From positions 1,860,001-1,924,000 of the forward strand of contig NZ_CP121662.1 of NCBI RefSeq assembly GCF_029714285.1: a DNA stretch of 64,000 bases. The letters are read 5' to 3'. The notes below the pieces were generated by a model. It did not search any database. It had not been told where the DNA came from and worked only from the letters and a program-made list of their open reading frames with translations. Source of the stretch: Rhizobium sp. CB3090 (GTDB lineage Bacteria > Pseudomonadota > Alphaproteobacteria > Rhizobiales > Rhizobiaceae). Positions 8,557 through 17,450 of the stretch are shown here, in pieces (position 1 is the first letter of the stretch; each line of letters begins with the position of its first letter). A program made the translations under genes and the position numbers.

Positions 8557-9447
8557 ATGAGCAGCAGCACTCTTCTCGTCACCGGCGCCGCGGGTCAGCT
8601 TGGCCAGCGCGTCATCCATCACCTGCTGGAGACATACAAGGTCGCCCCTGGCCGCATCATTGCCGCGACCCGCAGCCCTGAGAAGCTTGCCGACCTCGCC
8701 GCGAAGGGCGTCGTCACCCGCAAGGCTGATTTTGATGACGCCGCTACCCTGTCCGCCGCCTTCGCCGGTGTCGATCGCCTGCTGATCATCAGCACCGACG
8801 CGCTCGGCGTCCCCGGCCTGCGCCTCAAGCAGCACACGGCTGCCGTGGATGCCGCGAAGAAGGCTGGCGTGAAGCATATTCTCTACACCTCCATGCCTGC
8901 CCCGGAAGGTTCGCTCGTCAGCTTCGCGCCAGACCACCTCGGCACCGAAAACGCCATCAAGGCAAGCGGTATCAGCTACACGATCCTGCAGGATGCCTGG
9001 TATTTCGACAATTATCTGATGGGTCTGCCGCACAGCCTAGAAGCCGGCAAGTGGTACACCGCGACCGCCGGCGGCCGAGTCAGCAACATCAGCCGCGAAG
9101 ACTGCGCGCTGGCCATTGCCGCCGCTTTGGCTTCCGACACGACGGAAAACGCCACTTACACGCTGACGGGCTCGACCGCCGTCACCGTAGAGGACGTCGC
9201 GAGCGTCGTCAGCAAGATCACCGGCCATCCGCTGGACGTCGTGCATGTCAATGACGAACAGCTCGCCGGCGGCCTGACCGGCGCCGGCCTGCCGAAATTC
9301 GTCGTCGACATGCTGGTCTCCTTCGATGCCAACATCCGCGCCGGCAATTTCAATATCCTCACGAATGACTTCAACAAGCTGACCGGCAAGGAGCCGCAGA
9401 CGCTGCGCAGCTTCGTCGAGGAACACAAGGCCGCGTTGGCAGGCTGA
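8557..9447 (+). CDS. NmrA-like/QorB-type NAD(P)H:quinone oxidoreductase
   Basis: A 296-residue atypical short-chain dehydrogenase. The N-terminus SSTLLVTGAAGQLGQRVIHHLL is the Rossmann motif, and ATRSPEKLADLAAKGVVTRKADFDD is the loop that selects NADP in NmrA/QorB proteins. QorB (YtfG) reduces quinones with NADPH and typically sits next to an HxlR-type regulator, as here. A classical Tyr-x-x-x-Lys triad is not evident, which is normal for the NmrA branch. An AAGGGAAAAAC leader precedes the ATG. Confidence 0.88.
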   Translation: MSSSTLLVTGAAGQLGQRVIHHLLETYKVAPGRIIAATRSPEKLADLAAKGVVTRKADFDDAATLSAAFAGVDRLLIISTDALGVPGLRLKQHTAAVDAAKKAGVKHILYTSMPAPEGSLVSFAPDHLGTENAIKASGISYTILQDAWYFDNYLMGLPHSLEAGKWYTATAGGRVSNISREDCALAIAAALASDTTENATYTLTGSTAVTVEDVASVVSKITGHPLDVVHVNDEQLAGGLTGAGLPKFVVDMLVSFDANIRAGNFNILTNDFNKLTGKEPQTLRSFVEEHKAALAG

Positions 9448-9538
9448 GTTTATGGGATGGTCAGGCGAGATTATCGTTGCCGCACCCTCGTGCCTCGCCT
9501 CAAACACAGCTCGTCCGGGCCAATTGTTTGCTCCATCG

Positions 9539-9581
9539 CCCCTTCTCCCCGCAATGCGGGGAGAAGGCTAGGATGAGGGGC
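9539..9581. repeat. Rhizobial palindromic intergenic repeat / bidirectional hairpin
   Basis: A perfect 12-base stem, CCTTCTCCCCGC (9541-9552) with GCGGGGAGAAGG (9556-9567), is followed by a GGATGAGGGG tail. This is the look of the abundant RIME-type repeats of Rhizobiaceae. It lies between two convergent genes and could also stop transcription from both sides. Confidence 0.7.
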
Positions 9582-9636
9582 CTGGCACTACAGCGCGCCA
9601 ACCGCGTCCTCGCCTGACCAGCCCAAAACCTGCCCG

Positions 9637-10389
9637 TTAAACCGCCTGACCGCAAGCCCGGCAAAACCGCCGCACCGTCTCGGCCATGCCGTATTCCAGC
9701 GCATCGGCGGTCAGTCCATGACCGATCGACGCTTCGGCAAGCTTCGGAATGCGCTTGAGGAGCGCCGGCAGGTTGGCGACCGTTAGATCATGACCGGCAT
9801 TGACGGCAAGTCCGTTGGCAAATGCCGCATCCGCAGTCTTGCCGAGGCCCTCGAGAATGACGGCAGCCCGCTCCGGTGCGTCATAGCAGCCGCCATAGGG
9901 ACCGGTGTAAAGCTCGATGCGGTCGGCACCAACGTCCTTGGCGATCTTCACAGCCTCGCCATCGCCGTCGCCGTCGGCAAACAATGAAACACGGCAGCCG
10001 ATCTTCTTATATTTGGCGACAACCTCGGCCAGCAGATCGCGATTTTTACGGAAATCCCAGCCATGGTCGGATGTCGCCTGCGAGGGATCGTCAGGCACCA
10101 GCGTCACCTGCTCCGGCTCCACGGATGCGCAGAGATCAAAGAACTCGTCGGTCGGATAGCCTTCGATATTGAACTCCGCCTCTGGAAATTCATCATCGAT
10201 CAATGCCCGGATATCGGGCAGATCCGAGAAGCGGATATGCCGCTGATCGGGCCGCGGATGCACCGTCAAGCCGCTGGCACCGGCGGCAAGAGCGATCCGC
10301 CCCAACCCGGTGACGCTCGGCCAGGGAAGATCGCGCCGGTTACGCAACATGGCGATAGCGTTGAGGTTCACGGAGAGCTTGGCGGGCAT
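9637..10389 (-). CDS. pdxJ: Pyridoxine 5'-phosphate synthase
   Basis: PdxJ condenses 3-amino-1-hydroxyacetone phosphate with 1-deoxyxylulose 5-phosphate to give pyridoxine 5'-phosphate, the last ring-forming step of DXP-dependent vitamin B6 synthesis. Family motifs: [16 protein letters not shown] at the N-terminus, [12 protein letters not shown] with the phosphate-binding region, [18 protein letters not shown], and [12 protein letters not shown] and [16 protein letters not shown] near the end. The frame is open to 10623, but the extension is not family-like; the Met at 10389 gives 250 residues, the normal size. The gene is monocistronic here. Confidence 0.96.
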   Translation of the reverse strand: MPAKLSVNLNAIAMLRNRRDLPWPSVTGLGRIALAAGASGLTVHPRPDQRHIRFSDLPDIRALIDDEFPEAEFNIEGYPTDEFFDLCASVEPEQVTLVPDDPSQATSDHGWDFRKNRDLLAEVVAKYKKIGCRVSLFADGDGDGEAVKIAKDVGADRIELYTGPYGGCYDAPERAAVILEGLGKTADAAFANGLAVNAGHDLTVANLPALLKRIPKLAEASIGHGLTADALEYGMAETVRRFCRACGQAV

Positions 10390-10813
10390 GATCGAAATCC
10401 ATGATTTATAAAGAGGATAATACATCCGTTTTATGCGATTGCACGCTGTAAGACCAACGAGATTCGAACATCGACTCATGCAAAAGATTGATGGTCTTCC
10501 CCACTTTTGCCGTCCCGTCCGTCCGACGATACCCCATTCGGGCAACTTATAATTTCGGCGAAACCCGATAGCGTCATTGTATCGGACGCCTAATTTGATT
10601 CGTCCGGGAATGAGGGGGCTCAAAGCTCGCCCACGGTAAATTTGTCCTTATGAAACCTAAGAATTTTCATCGGCGACATCTGCGTTTGTTGGTCGCGTTT
10701 TTGTAAAATCGAGTTGGGCGTAACTGCGACCTCCTCCGTCGACAAAAAAATAGGGCACTCGATCGTGGCGTGGGGCGCCGCGACAAAAAGGGGATGGAAA
10801 TATGGAGGGACTC
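10390..10813. other. Intergenic region between divergent pdxJ and MerR genes; no gene seen
   Basis: About 420 bases of lower GC than the flanks. ORFs crossing it are upstream extensions of pdxJ or shadows of the MerR gene and show no protein character. It must hold the promoters of both flanking genes. I did not find a convincing hairpin terminator, repeat or riboswitch in it. The Shine-Dalgarno GGAGGGA at 10804-10810 belongs to the MerR gene. Confidence 0.6.
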
Positions 10814-11308
10814 ATGTCCGACGGTTCCAAACGTCCGTTTGCTGCCGCCAATCTCATTTCGCAAGCACGTGCTAAGTACCGGTTCCTGCCTGAGACAGCA
10901 CTTCCTTCTGACCTGCCGGAGGGAGCGGTTGCCATTGCCGATATGGCCAATGCTTTCGGGGTGACGCACAGGACGCTGCACTTCTATGAGGAAAAGCGGC
11001 TGATCTCAGCCGATCGCCATGGGCTGATGCGCATCTACGGCACAGACGATGTGCTGCGCATGGCCGTCATTACCGCCTGCCGCGAAATCGGCATGTCGAT
11101 CGCCGTCATTCAGGAAATCATGGAAAAGCTTGACGATGCGGAAACGCCGGACGATGCCGAGGCGATCTTCCGCACGGCCCTCAACCATCGCAAGCGCGAA
11201 CTCATCCTTGAGATGTCCGAATTGAACCGGCAGATGCAGAAAGTCGCCGATCTCCTTGAGTATGACAGCACCGCAGAGCTCACTCGTTCTCATGGCGAAG
11301 ACATCTGA
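10814..11308 (+). CDS. MerR-family transcriptional regulator
   Basis: A 164-residue protein. After a 30-residue N-terminal extension comes the MerR winged helix (IADMANAFGVTHRTLHFYEEKRLISADRHGLMRIYGTDDVLRM), then a long dimerisation helix (ELILEMSELNRQMQKVADLLEYD). No cysteine or metal-binding C-terminal motif is present, so it is not a metal sensor of the classical type. The frame also opens at 10802, but GGAGGGA ideally spaced before the second Met (10814) decides the start. No obvious target lies beside it. Confidence 0.9.
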   Translation: MSDGSKRPFAAANLISQARAKYRFLPETALPSDLPEGAVAIADMANAFGVTHRTLHFYEEKRLISADRHGLMRIYGTDDVLRMAVITACREIGMSIAVIQEIMEKLDDAETPDDAEAIFRTALNHRKRELILEMSELNRQMQKVADLLEYDSTAELTRSHGEDI

Positions 11309-11380
11309 TCTCTTTCCGGCGCAGCATTGACCGTCTTTATATGACGCCGCCATCGGCGTCACGACCTGAATAGCTAAGCT

Positions 11381-12508
11381 TTACCGGACGATCGTCAGCG
11401 TCTCGGCGGCGCGCGTGATCGCCGTATAGAGCCAGCGCTCGCGCGTATCGCGAAACGCCCAGCTTTCATCGAACAACACCACATTGTTCCATTGCGAACC
11501 CTGCGCTTTATGCACGGTCAGCGCATAGCCGTAATCGAATTCATCATAGCGCTTGCGGGTCGACCAGGGGATTTCGCCCTCGACATCCTCGAAGGCCTGC
11601 TTCAGCAGCTTGATCTTCGCCGCACCCCGATCCATGTCGTCATCTTCCGGCCGGACAAGCAGATTGATGCCGGGCTTCGTCGTTTCCCTGGACGATGTCA
11701 TCACCTGCCAGAGCGAACCGTTGAGCAGGCCTTTGGCGGGATCGTTGCGCAGACAGACCAGCTTGTCGCCGGACTGCGGATATTCGGCTGTAAAACCCTT
11801 GAGCTCGCGCAGTCGCTGATTGTAGCGCCGGCGCGTACGGTTGGTGCCGACCAACACCTGATCCGCCTCGAGCACCAGCGGCTGCGTCACCTCGTTCTTC
11901 GAAATCACCTTCGCCGTGCCGTAGTCGCCGTGCATGATCTCCTTGCCCTCACGTACATGCATGGCGAGCTGGATGATCGGATTGTCGCGGGCCTGACGGT
12001 GAATGTCCGTCAGCAGATAGTCCGGCTCGTCATTGGTGAAGAAACCACCGCCCGAGACCGGCGGCAACTGTCCGGGATCGCCGAGGACGAGAATCGGCGT
12101 GCCGAAACTCATCAGGTCCTTGCCGAGTGCTTCGTCCACCATCGAACATTCGTCGACGATGATCAGCGCCGCCTTGGCGACTGGACTCTGCCGGTTGATG
12201 GTGAACATCGGAGCGATCGACGTCTTGCCGGTTTCCTCGTCTTCAACGGCCTCCTCGCCGCGCGGGCGATAGATCAGCGAATGGATGGTCTTGGCATTGC
12301 TGGCGCCACGCGAGCGCAGCACCTGCGCCGCCTTGCCGGTGAAGGCGGCAAACAGCACCTCACCGTCTACATCCTCGGCAAAATGCCGCGCAAGCGTCGT
12401 CTTGCCCGTCCCGGCATAGCCGAACAGGCGAAACAGCGGCGAGCGCCGTTCCTTCAGCCATTTGGCAACGGCCTTGAGCGCTTCGTCTTGTTGTGGTGCG
12501 AATTGCAT
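11381..12508 (-). CDS. RecD-like AAA ATPase/helicase (UvrD-like fold)
   Basis: About 375 residues of a superfamily 1 DNA helicase/ATPase related to RecD and phage Dda. Walker A is LFGYAGTGKTTLARHF, Walker B region LIIVDECSMVDEAL, motif III LVLGDPGQLPP, and the C-terminal UvrD_C_2 box YALTVHKAQGSQWNNVVLFDES. No RecB/RecC partner is nearby; stand-alone proteins of this kind occur in many alphaproteobacteria and presumably act in repair or replication. The reading frame runs up to 12934, but MQFAPQQDEALKAV at 12508 is the family-like start. Confidence 0.9.
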   Translation of the reverse strand: MQFAPQQDEALKAVAKWLKERRSPLFRLFGYAGTGKTTLARHFAEDVDGEVLFAAFTGKAAQVLRSRGASNAKTIHSLIYRPRGEEAVEDEETGKTSIAPMFTINRQSPVAKAALIIVDECSMVDEALGKDLMSFGTPILVLGDPGQLPPVSGGGFFTNDEPDYLLTDIHRQARDNPIIQLAMHVREGKEIMHGDYGTAKVISKNEVTQPLVLEADQVLVGTNRTRRRYNQRLRELKGFTAEYPQSGDKLVCLRNDPAKGLLNGSLWQVMTSSRETTKPGINLLVRPEDDDMDRGAAKIKLLKQAFEDVEGEIPWSTRKRYDEFDYGYALTVHKAQGSQWNNVVLFDESWAFRDTRERWLYTAITRAAETLTIVR

Positions 12509-12567
12509 GCGCCGACTTGGCAGGATTCGGCCAGCAGAAGCAAGCAGTAAAAAAACGCGGAATTTTC

Positions 12568-12593
12568 GGAATAAAATTGGGGCAATTCGTGTC
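12568..12593 (+). promoter_or_regulatory. Possible ECF-type promoter of the secreted protein/sigma operon
   Basis: GGAATA (12568-12573) and CGTGTC (12588-12593), with 15 bases between the GGAAT core and CGTG, resemble an ECF -35/-10 pair. An autoregulated ECF operon is expected to have one here, upstream of the gene at 12659. The match is by eye only. Confidence 0.35.
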
Positions 12594-12658
12594 TCATGTC
12601 CGGCAACGCAAAACGTGGGGCCTAGACCATTAGGTTTACCATTCCGAGGAGAAACATC

Positions 12659-13039
12659 ATGAAAGCCGCGAAATTCTTGCCGATCCTGGTCATGGCGTCG
12701 GTCGTAGCAACGTCGGCCTTTGCCGCCGCCCCAATAAAAACCGCCGAAAGCGCCAAGGGCAAGGTTCTCACAGGCGAAAACGGCATGACGCTCTACACCT
12801 TCAAGAATGACAAGAAGGGTGTCTCCAATTGCAATGACGATTGCGCCAAGGCATGGCCGCCGCTGATGGCCGATAGCAAAGCCAAGGGGGAAGGCGCATA
12901 CTCGATCATCACCCGCAAGGACGGGAAAAAGCAATGGGCGAAGGACGGCATGCCGCTTTATTACTACGTCAAGGATACCAAGGCTGGTGATGTTGCCGGC
13001 GATGGCTTCAAGGGTGTGTGGGATGTCGCACGGCCCTGA
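12659..13039 (+). CDS. Secreted protein with YxFxxD repeats (PF03640 / COG4315 type)
   Basis: A 126-residue exported protein. Residues 1-24 form a signal peptide (KFLPILVMASVVATSAFAAA). The mature part has the family repeat, with MTLYTFKNDKKGVSNCNDDCAKAWPPL and then MPLYYYVKDTKAGDVAGDGFKGVWDV; two cysteines in the first repeat could form a disulphide. The biochemical role of this family is unknown. The gene overlaps the ECF sigma gene by 17 bases, and the anti-sigma gene follows, so it is probably part of the stress regulon these two control. A GAGGAGA ribosome-binding site precedes the ATG. Confidence 0.88.
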   Translation: MKAAKFLPILVMASVVATSAFAAAPIKTAESAKGKVLTGENGMTLYTFKNDKKGVSNCNDDCAKAWPPLMADSKAKGEGAYSIITRKDGKKQWAKDGMPLYYYVKDTKAGDVAGDGFKGVWDVARP

Positions 13040-13577
13040 TCGGACCGGCGGGGACGCGGGGGAAGCCTCCCTCGCGCCCGACAGCTTCGAGGCGCAGGTG
13101 CTGGCGCTCCTGCCCTCGTTGAGGCGCTATTCGCGCAGCCTCACCCGCTCCGACGCCGATGGCGAGGATCTTCTTCAGGATTGCGTGGAAAAGGTGCTGG
13201 CGCGGCGCAGCCAGTGGCGCGGACTGAACCTGCGCGGCTGGGTGCTCACCATCATGACCAATCTCTACCGCAACGGCCTGCGCCAGCAAGGTCGCCGCAG
13301 CTTCGTCGATCTCGATGACAGCGCGGATCTGCCGACCACTGAGACCCCCAGCGATCCGTTGGAGCGCTCGCGATTGGAAGCGGCACTGAACAGCCTCGGG
13401 GAGGATTATCGCGCCGTGCTGATGCTGGTCGTGGTCGAAGGCTACAGCTATCGGGATGTCGCCACCACACTGGATATTCCGATCGGCACCGTGATGTCGC
13501 GCCTGTCGCGGGCGCGCCGGAAAATGACCAATCTGATGAGCGCCGAGAATGTCATTACGCTTCGGAGACCGAAATGA
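13023..13577 (+). CDS. ECF-type RNA polymerase sigma factor
   Basis: A 184-residue extracytoplasmic-function sigma factor. Sigma region 2 is visible at RRYSRSLTRSDADGEDLLQDCVEKVLARR and WRGLNLRGWVLTIMTNLYRN; region 4 at LNSLGEDYRAVLMLVVVEGYSYRDVATTLDIPIGTVMSRLSRARRKM. The start at 13023 lies inside the end of the secreted-protein gene; the frame opens slightly further upstream at 12987. The stop overlaps the anti-sigma start by ATGA, showing tight coupling. The cue is not evident from sequence. Confidence 0.93.
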   Translation: MSHGPDRTGGDAGEASLAPDSFEAQVLALLPSLRRYSRSLTRSDADGEDLLQDCVEKVLARRSQWRGLNLRGWVLTIMTNLYRNGLRQQGRRSFVDLDDSADLPTTETPSDPLERSRLEAALNSLGEDYRAVLMLVVVEGYSYRDVATTLDIPIGTVMSRLSRARRKMTNLMSAENVITLRRPK

Positions 13578-14374
13578 ACGAACGTAACCCGACCGTGACC
13601 GAAGCGGATCTCCACGCCTTTGCAGACGGACTGCTGCCGCCGGATGACCACGTCCGGCTGGAAGCCTGGCTTACCGAAAATCCTGAACAAGCGGATCTGA
13701 TCTTCACCTGGCAGGCGCAAAACGCCGACATCAAGGCATTGTTTGCGCCATACGCAATCTCGAAGGAAGGTGACCGTAAGATGGTCTCGCCGCCCCTCGC
13801 GACGCATGTGCCTGCCGCAACGTCACCACGGCTTCGCTGGCTGCCGATGGCCGCGGCCTCCTTGGCGATCTTCCTGGTTGGCGCTGCCGCCGGCCATTTC
13901 GGCCCGCCGCTTCTGACGCAGCCGGACCTTCGCGTGACGGCTATCGAAGCCCTGCCGCGGCAGGCGCAATCGGCCTTCGTGGTCTACGCAAGCGATGTCC
14001 GCCACCCGGTCGAGGTCGGCGCGGATCAGGAAGCGCATCTCGCCACCTGGCTCGGCAAGCGCATGAATGTCGCCGCTCTCAAGGTGCCGAGCCTGCAGAC
14101 GCTCGGCTTCCAGCTCGTCGGCGGCCGGTTGCTGCCCGTCAATGGCACCCCCGGCGCACTCTTCATGTATGAGAACGCCGCCGGCCAACGCCTGACCGTT
14201 CTCATCGGCAGCAACAAGGAAAACACCACGACCAGTTTCCGCTTTACCAGCGTCGGCGCAGTCGAGACCTTCTATTGGATCGACGGCAAGCTCGGCTATG
14301 CCGTCACCGGCGAAATTTCGCGCGACATGCTGAGGCAGGTGGCGGACGAATGCTACAAGCAGTTTTCGTCCTAA
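13574..14374 (+). CDS. Membrane-anchored anti-sigma factor
   Basis: A 266-residue protein translated from an ATGA overlap with the sigma gene. The N-terminal cytoplasmic part (VTEADLHAFADGLLPPDDHVRLEAWLTENPE) is the anti-sigma domain, without the HxxxCxxC zinc motif of ZAS proteins. One membrane helix follows around residues 90-112 (WLPMAAASLAIFLVGAAAGHF), then a periplasmic domain of about 150 residues rich in beta-strand-like sequence. It should hold the sigma factor at the membrane until released by an envelope signal. It converges on the nitrile hydratase operon. Confidence 0.87.
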   Translation: MNERNPTVTEADLHAFADGLLPPDDHVRLEAWLTENPEQADLIFTWQAQNADIKALFAPYAISKEGDRKMVSPPLATHVPAATSPRLRWLPMAAASLAIFLVGAAAGHFGPPLLTQPDLRVTAIEALPRQAQSAFVVYASDVRHPVEVGADQEAHLATWLGKRMNVAALKVPSLQTLGFQLVGGRLLPVNGTPGALFMYENAAGQRLTVLIGSNKENTTTSFRFTSVGAVETFYWIDGKLGYAVTGEISRDMLRQVADECYKQFSS

Positions 14375-14378
14375 CCCC

Positions 14379-14750
14379 TCAGCGTTCCGGATCGTTCTCC
14401 AGCAGGATCGGCTTGCCGTGCGGCGTCGCTTCCGCCGCGCGCTGCCAGCTCCTTTGCAGGTCGAGGATCGCACCGGCATCGGCGATGCCGCGGCTGATCA
14501 GCAGGTTGGATAATGCCGCCACCCAGCAGTCGAAATAATCGCTGCCGTCTTCGGCGCGGCCTGGCTTGTGCAATTCGGCAGAAAGCTGCTCCGCCCATTC
14601 GCCCCAACTGAACAAGCCCTTTTCGTGCAGATGCACGGTCATCGCGAAAGCCTCCGCCGCCCAAGGTTCGGGGAAGACCGGCTCGCCATCTTCGGATTTC
14701 GGCAGTTGCGGCGATTGCGCTAGGACCGACGAAGTCTCAGACGCGCTCAA
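14379..14750 (-). CDS. Nitrile hydratase accessory (activator) protein, TTG start
   Basis: About 123 residues related to the small activator (P14K/NhhG-type) that loads cobalt into the alpha subunit by subunit exchange. The sequence PVFPEPWAAEAFAMTVHLHEKGLFSWGEWAEQL resembles the beta-subunit N-terminal fold, as expected for these activators, and the C-terminus carries DYFDCWVAALSNLLISRG. It is third in the operon and overlaps the beta gene by 14 bases. The best start is TTG at 14750 because GGGAGAG stands five bases before it; an ATG at 14768 is possible. The long upstream ORF in this frame runs through the beta gene and is not real. Confidence 0.85.
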   Translation of the reverse strand: MSASETSSVLAQSPQLPKSEDGEPVFPEPWAAEAFAMTVHLHEKGLFSWGEWAEQLSAELHKPGRAEDGSDYFDCWVAALSNLLISRGIADAGAILDLQRSWQRAAEATPHGKPILLENDPER

Positions 14751-15396
14751 GATAGCTCTCCCAGGCATCGATGGAGACGGTAAGCATTGGATCGGCGCCC
14801 TCGCCCCAGATTTCCGGGCCATCGAAGACAACCGTGTAGATCCACTGCGGATTCTCGCCCTTGCCATGAGCGTTGTCGTCGGGAAAAACGAACGAGCCCT
14901 GCACGGCTTCCACCACCCCCGCCTTGGCTCGGGCATAGCGCGGCAAACGCGTATGTCCCATCGGATTGATATTCTTCGTCCGCACGCGATCGCCGACCAC
15001 AAACAGCGGTGCCGCATCGACCGGCCGATCACAGGGGCCGCCCTTGGCGAGAGCACCGGCAACCATATCGGCCTTCAGAACGCGTTTCGGAACCGCTCCC
15101 TGTCCCGACGAATGGCCGGCTCGCAGCTCCTCGTGCGTTACGAAACCATGCCGTTCCAGCAGCGTCTCGAGCCCGCGCATCCAGATCTCATAATAGCTGG
15201 CGGCAAGATATTCGGCCGGAGGGATATTTTCGCGCGCATGCCGGCTTTCATCGATGCTCCAGGCGCCGAAGGCACCGCAGGAGAGTGTGATGCCGAGCGC
15301 CCGCTTTTCCCATTCCGCATGGAAGACCGGCTCGTTCGGTTCCGGCGCCACCGGCCCGAAGCCCATCTGCCCGCCGAGATCGTGCGGCCCGCTCAT
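14737..15396 (-). CDS. Nitrile hydratase beta subunit
   Basis: A 219-residue structural partner of the alpha subunit; the heterodimer hydrates nitriles to amides in the cytoplasm. The N-terminus [34 protein letters not shown] is the family hallmark, and the C-terminal SH3-like domain is visible in [29 protein letters not shown] followed by [19 protein letters not shown]. It starts inside the alpha stop codon (ATGA overlap). Order alpha-beta-activator is the usual one for the cobalt enzymes of rhizobia. Confidence 0.95.
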   Translation of the reverse strand: MSGPHDLGGQMGFGPVAPEPNEPVFHAEWEKRALGITLSCGAFGAWSIDESRHARENIPPAEYLAASYYEIWMRGLETLLERHGFVTHEELRAGHSSGQGAVPKRVLKADMVAGALAKGGPCDRPVDAAPLFVVGDRVRTKNINPMGHTRLPRYARAKAGVVEAVQGSFVFPDDNAHGKGENPQWIYTVVFDGPEIWGEGADPMLTVSIDAWESYLERV

Positions 15397-16022
15397 AGCG
15401 TCACCTCCGGAGCCTTGGCGATCGCGGTGCCGATCATGGCGTCACGGCTGACGAGATCGGCAAGCGCCGCCTCATTCATACCCTGGGTGCCATCAGGACG
15501 TTCCGGAATGACGAGATGGCGAAGCTCCGCCGTCGAATCCCAGACGCGAATCGTCTTGCCCTCAGGCAGCGTCAGACCGAATTCGGCCAATACGCCGCGT
15601 GGATCGATGACCGCACGAGAGCGATAGGCTGGCGCCTTGTACCAGACCGGCGGCAGGCCGAGCACCGACCACGGATAGCAGGAGCAGAGCGTGCAAACGA
15701 TGAGATTATGTGTTTCCGTCGTATTGAACACCGCGCGCATATGCTCGCCCTGGCGCCCCGTGAAACCGAGGCTGGCAATCGCCGCCGTCGCGTCGCGCTT
15801 CAACCATTCGGCAAACTCCGGATCGCTCCAGGCCTTCGCCACCACCTGCGCCCCATTGCGCGGCCCGACCTTGGTCTCATAGGTCTCGACGATGACATCG
15901 ATCGCCGCCGGATCGATCAGCCCCTTTTCCGTCAGCAGCGTCTCCAGCGCCCTCACGCGCGCCTGCATGTCAGAATAGTGGTTGTCATGATCATGGTGAT
16001 GATGGTCGTCATGATCGTGCAT
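15393..16022 (-). CDS. Nitrile hydratase alpha subunit, cobalt type
   Basis: A 209-residue catalytic subunit. The metal-binding motif [10 protein letters not shown] (Cys110, Cys113, Ser114, Cys115) has Thr in the second position, which in this family marks non-corrin cobalt enzymes rather than iron (CSLCSC); the first Cys and Ser backbone complete the claw setting after two cysteines are oxidised. The N-terminus [15 protein letters not shown] is unusually rich in His and Asp and may bind cobalt or nickel. The Met at 16022 is chosen over an in-frame start at 16079. No aliphatic amidase or cobalt transporter is adjacent. Confidence 0.95.
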   Translation of the reverse strand: MHDHDDHHHHDHDNHYSDMQARVRALETLLTEKGLIDPAAIDVIVETYETKVGPRNGAQVVAKAWSDPEFAEWLKRDATAAIASLGFTGRQGEHMRAVFNTTETHNLIVCTLCSCYPWSVLGLPPVWYKAPAYRSRAVIDPRGVLAEFGLTLPEGKTIRVWDSTAELRHLVIPERPDGTQGMNEAALADLVSRDAMIGTAIAKAPEVTL

Positions 16023-16160
16023 GATGTATCTCCCCGCCGAATAAGCCGCAAATCTAAGCCTTAGCCATCGAGCCGCCAAGCGCCTTCTTCATCGGTTGTA
16101 ACCGCGATCAGATGCCGCAACCCCCTGCCATTGTCAGTGCTTTTAGCTAGTCTGCCCAGC

Positions 16161-17450
16161 ATGAAGATTTTGATTCTTGGCGCAACTGGTTTCATCGGCT
16201 CTGTGATCGCGGCGCGATTGCGCAGGGATGGGCATATGGTCACCGGCCTTGCCCGCAATCCTGACCGCGCGCGCGTCAAACATCCGTCGATCGGCTGGAT
16301 CAAAGCTGATCTGGCCGAAATGACCGATCCATCGGACTGGCATGCTGTGCTAAGTAGCCACCAAATCGTCATCAACTGCGCCGGTGCCCTTCAAGACGGG
16401 CTTTCCGACGATCTCGCCGCCACGCAGGAAAAAGCAATGCTGGCGCTCTATGCCGCAGCCGCGCGGTCGGCGATCGAACTCGTCGTGCAGATTTCCGCGC
16501 GCACGGAAGGCGCGGGCCAAGGCCAGCCGTTCCTGGCGACAAAGCGCAGTGCTGACAAGGCGCTGGCGGCAAGCGGTCTCAACCATATCATCCTGCGACC
16601 GGCGCTCGTCCTCGGCCGCAATGCCCATGGCGGCACGGCATTGCTACGTGCGCTTGCTGCCATGCCTTATCTCCTGCCTCTCATCCATGCACAAAGCCCT
16701 GTCGAAACGGTCTCGGTCGATGATGTTGCCGCAGTCGTTTCGGCAGCGGTTGCCGGCGACTTCCAATCCGGCACCGATATCGATCTTGCCGCCAGCGAGA
16801 TGCTGACACTCCGCGAACTGGTCATACTTCACCGAAGCTGGCTCGGCTTACCACCGGCGCGGGTCGTGCCGATACCGACCGGCTTGGCAAGGCCGATGAC
16901 CTGGGCGGCTGACATCGCCGGCACGCTCGGATGGCGCTCGCCACTCCGATCAACTGCGATGGCGGTGATGTCCGAGGGCGTTCTCAGCCGAAGGGACGGG
17001 CAACACCTCCCAAGTCAACGCCTGGCGACGGCCGTCGAAACACTGGATGCCAGTCCTTCCGGCATCCAGGATTTGTGGTTTGCCCGCCTCTATTTGTTAA
17101 AGCCGGTGATGGTCTTTGGCCTCGCGCTCTTCTGGATGCTGTCGGGCATCATCCCTTTACTGGCACCGACAGGCGCAAGCCGGCACTTCCTGCCCTTTAT
17201 GCCGGAGGGAGTGGCGATGGCTTTGACCCTGATTACCTGCTTTCTCGATATAGCCCTTGGCGCCTTTGTTCTTGTGCGGCCTTTCGCACGTTCGGCATTG
17301 TTCGGAATGCTTGCCGTCACGCTCGGCTATCTTGCCGGCGGCACCCTGCTCGAACCATCGCTTTGGCTCGATCCCGTCGGGCCATTCGTCAAAGTACTGC
17401 CGTCGATCCTGCTGACATTTGCCACCCTTGCGATATTGGAGGAGCGCTGA
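16161..17450 (+). CDS. NAD(P)-binding SDR/NmrA-type protein fused to a DoxX-like membrane domain
   Basis: A 429-residue protein. Residues 1-270 form an extended SDR Rossmann fold (MKILILGATGFIGSVIAARL, later ISARTEGAGQGQPFLATKRSADKAL). From about residue 305 four hydrophobic segments (VMVFGLALFWMLSGIIPLL, VAMALTLITCFLDIALGAFVL, LFGMLAVTLGYLAGGTLL, ILLTFATLAIL) form a DoxX-like integral domain. It overlaps the next gene by one base (TGATG). Substrate unknown; possibly a membrane-tethered oxidoreductase. The Met at 16161 is the natural start. Confidence 0.85.
   Translation: MKILILGATGFIGSVIAARLRRDGHMVTGLARNPDRARVKHPSIGWIKADLAEMTDPSDWHAVLSSHQIVINCAGALQDGLSDDLAATQEKAMLALYAAAARSAIELVVQISARTEGAGQGQPFLATKRSADKALAASGLNHIILRPALVLGRNAHGGTALLRALAAMPYLLPLIHAQSPVETVSVDDVAAVVSAAVAGDFQSGTDIDLAASEMLTLRELVILHRSWLGLPPARVVPIPTGLARPMTWAADIAGTLGWRSPLRSTAMAVMSEGVLSRRDGQHLPSQRLATAVETLDASPSGIQDLWFARLYLLKPVMVFGLALFWMLSGIIPLLAPTGASRHFLPFMPEGVAMALTLITCFLDIALGAFVLVRPFARSALFGMLAVTLGYLAGGTLLEPSLWLDPVGPFVKVLPSILLTFATLAILEER

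Noticed and set aside
14566-15627. 353-residue open frame on the plus strand
   Set aside because: Antisense to the nitrile hydratase genes with clear motifs.
16117-16130. Sigma-54-like TGGCA-N5-TTGC upstream of the nitrile hydratase operon (minus strand)
   Set aside because: Spacing between GG and GC is nine bases, one short of the strict ten needed, so not called a promoter.
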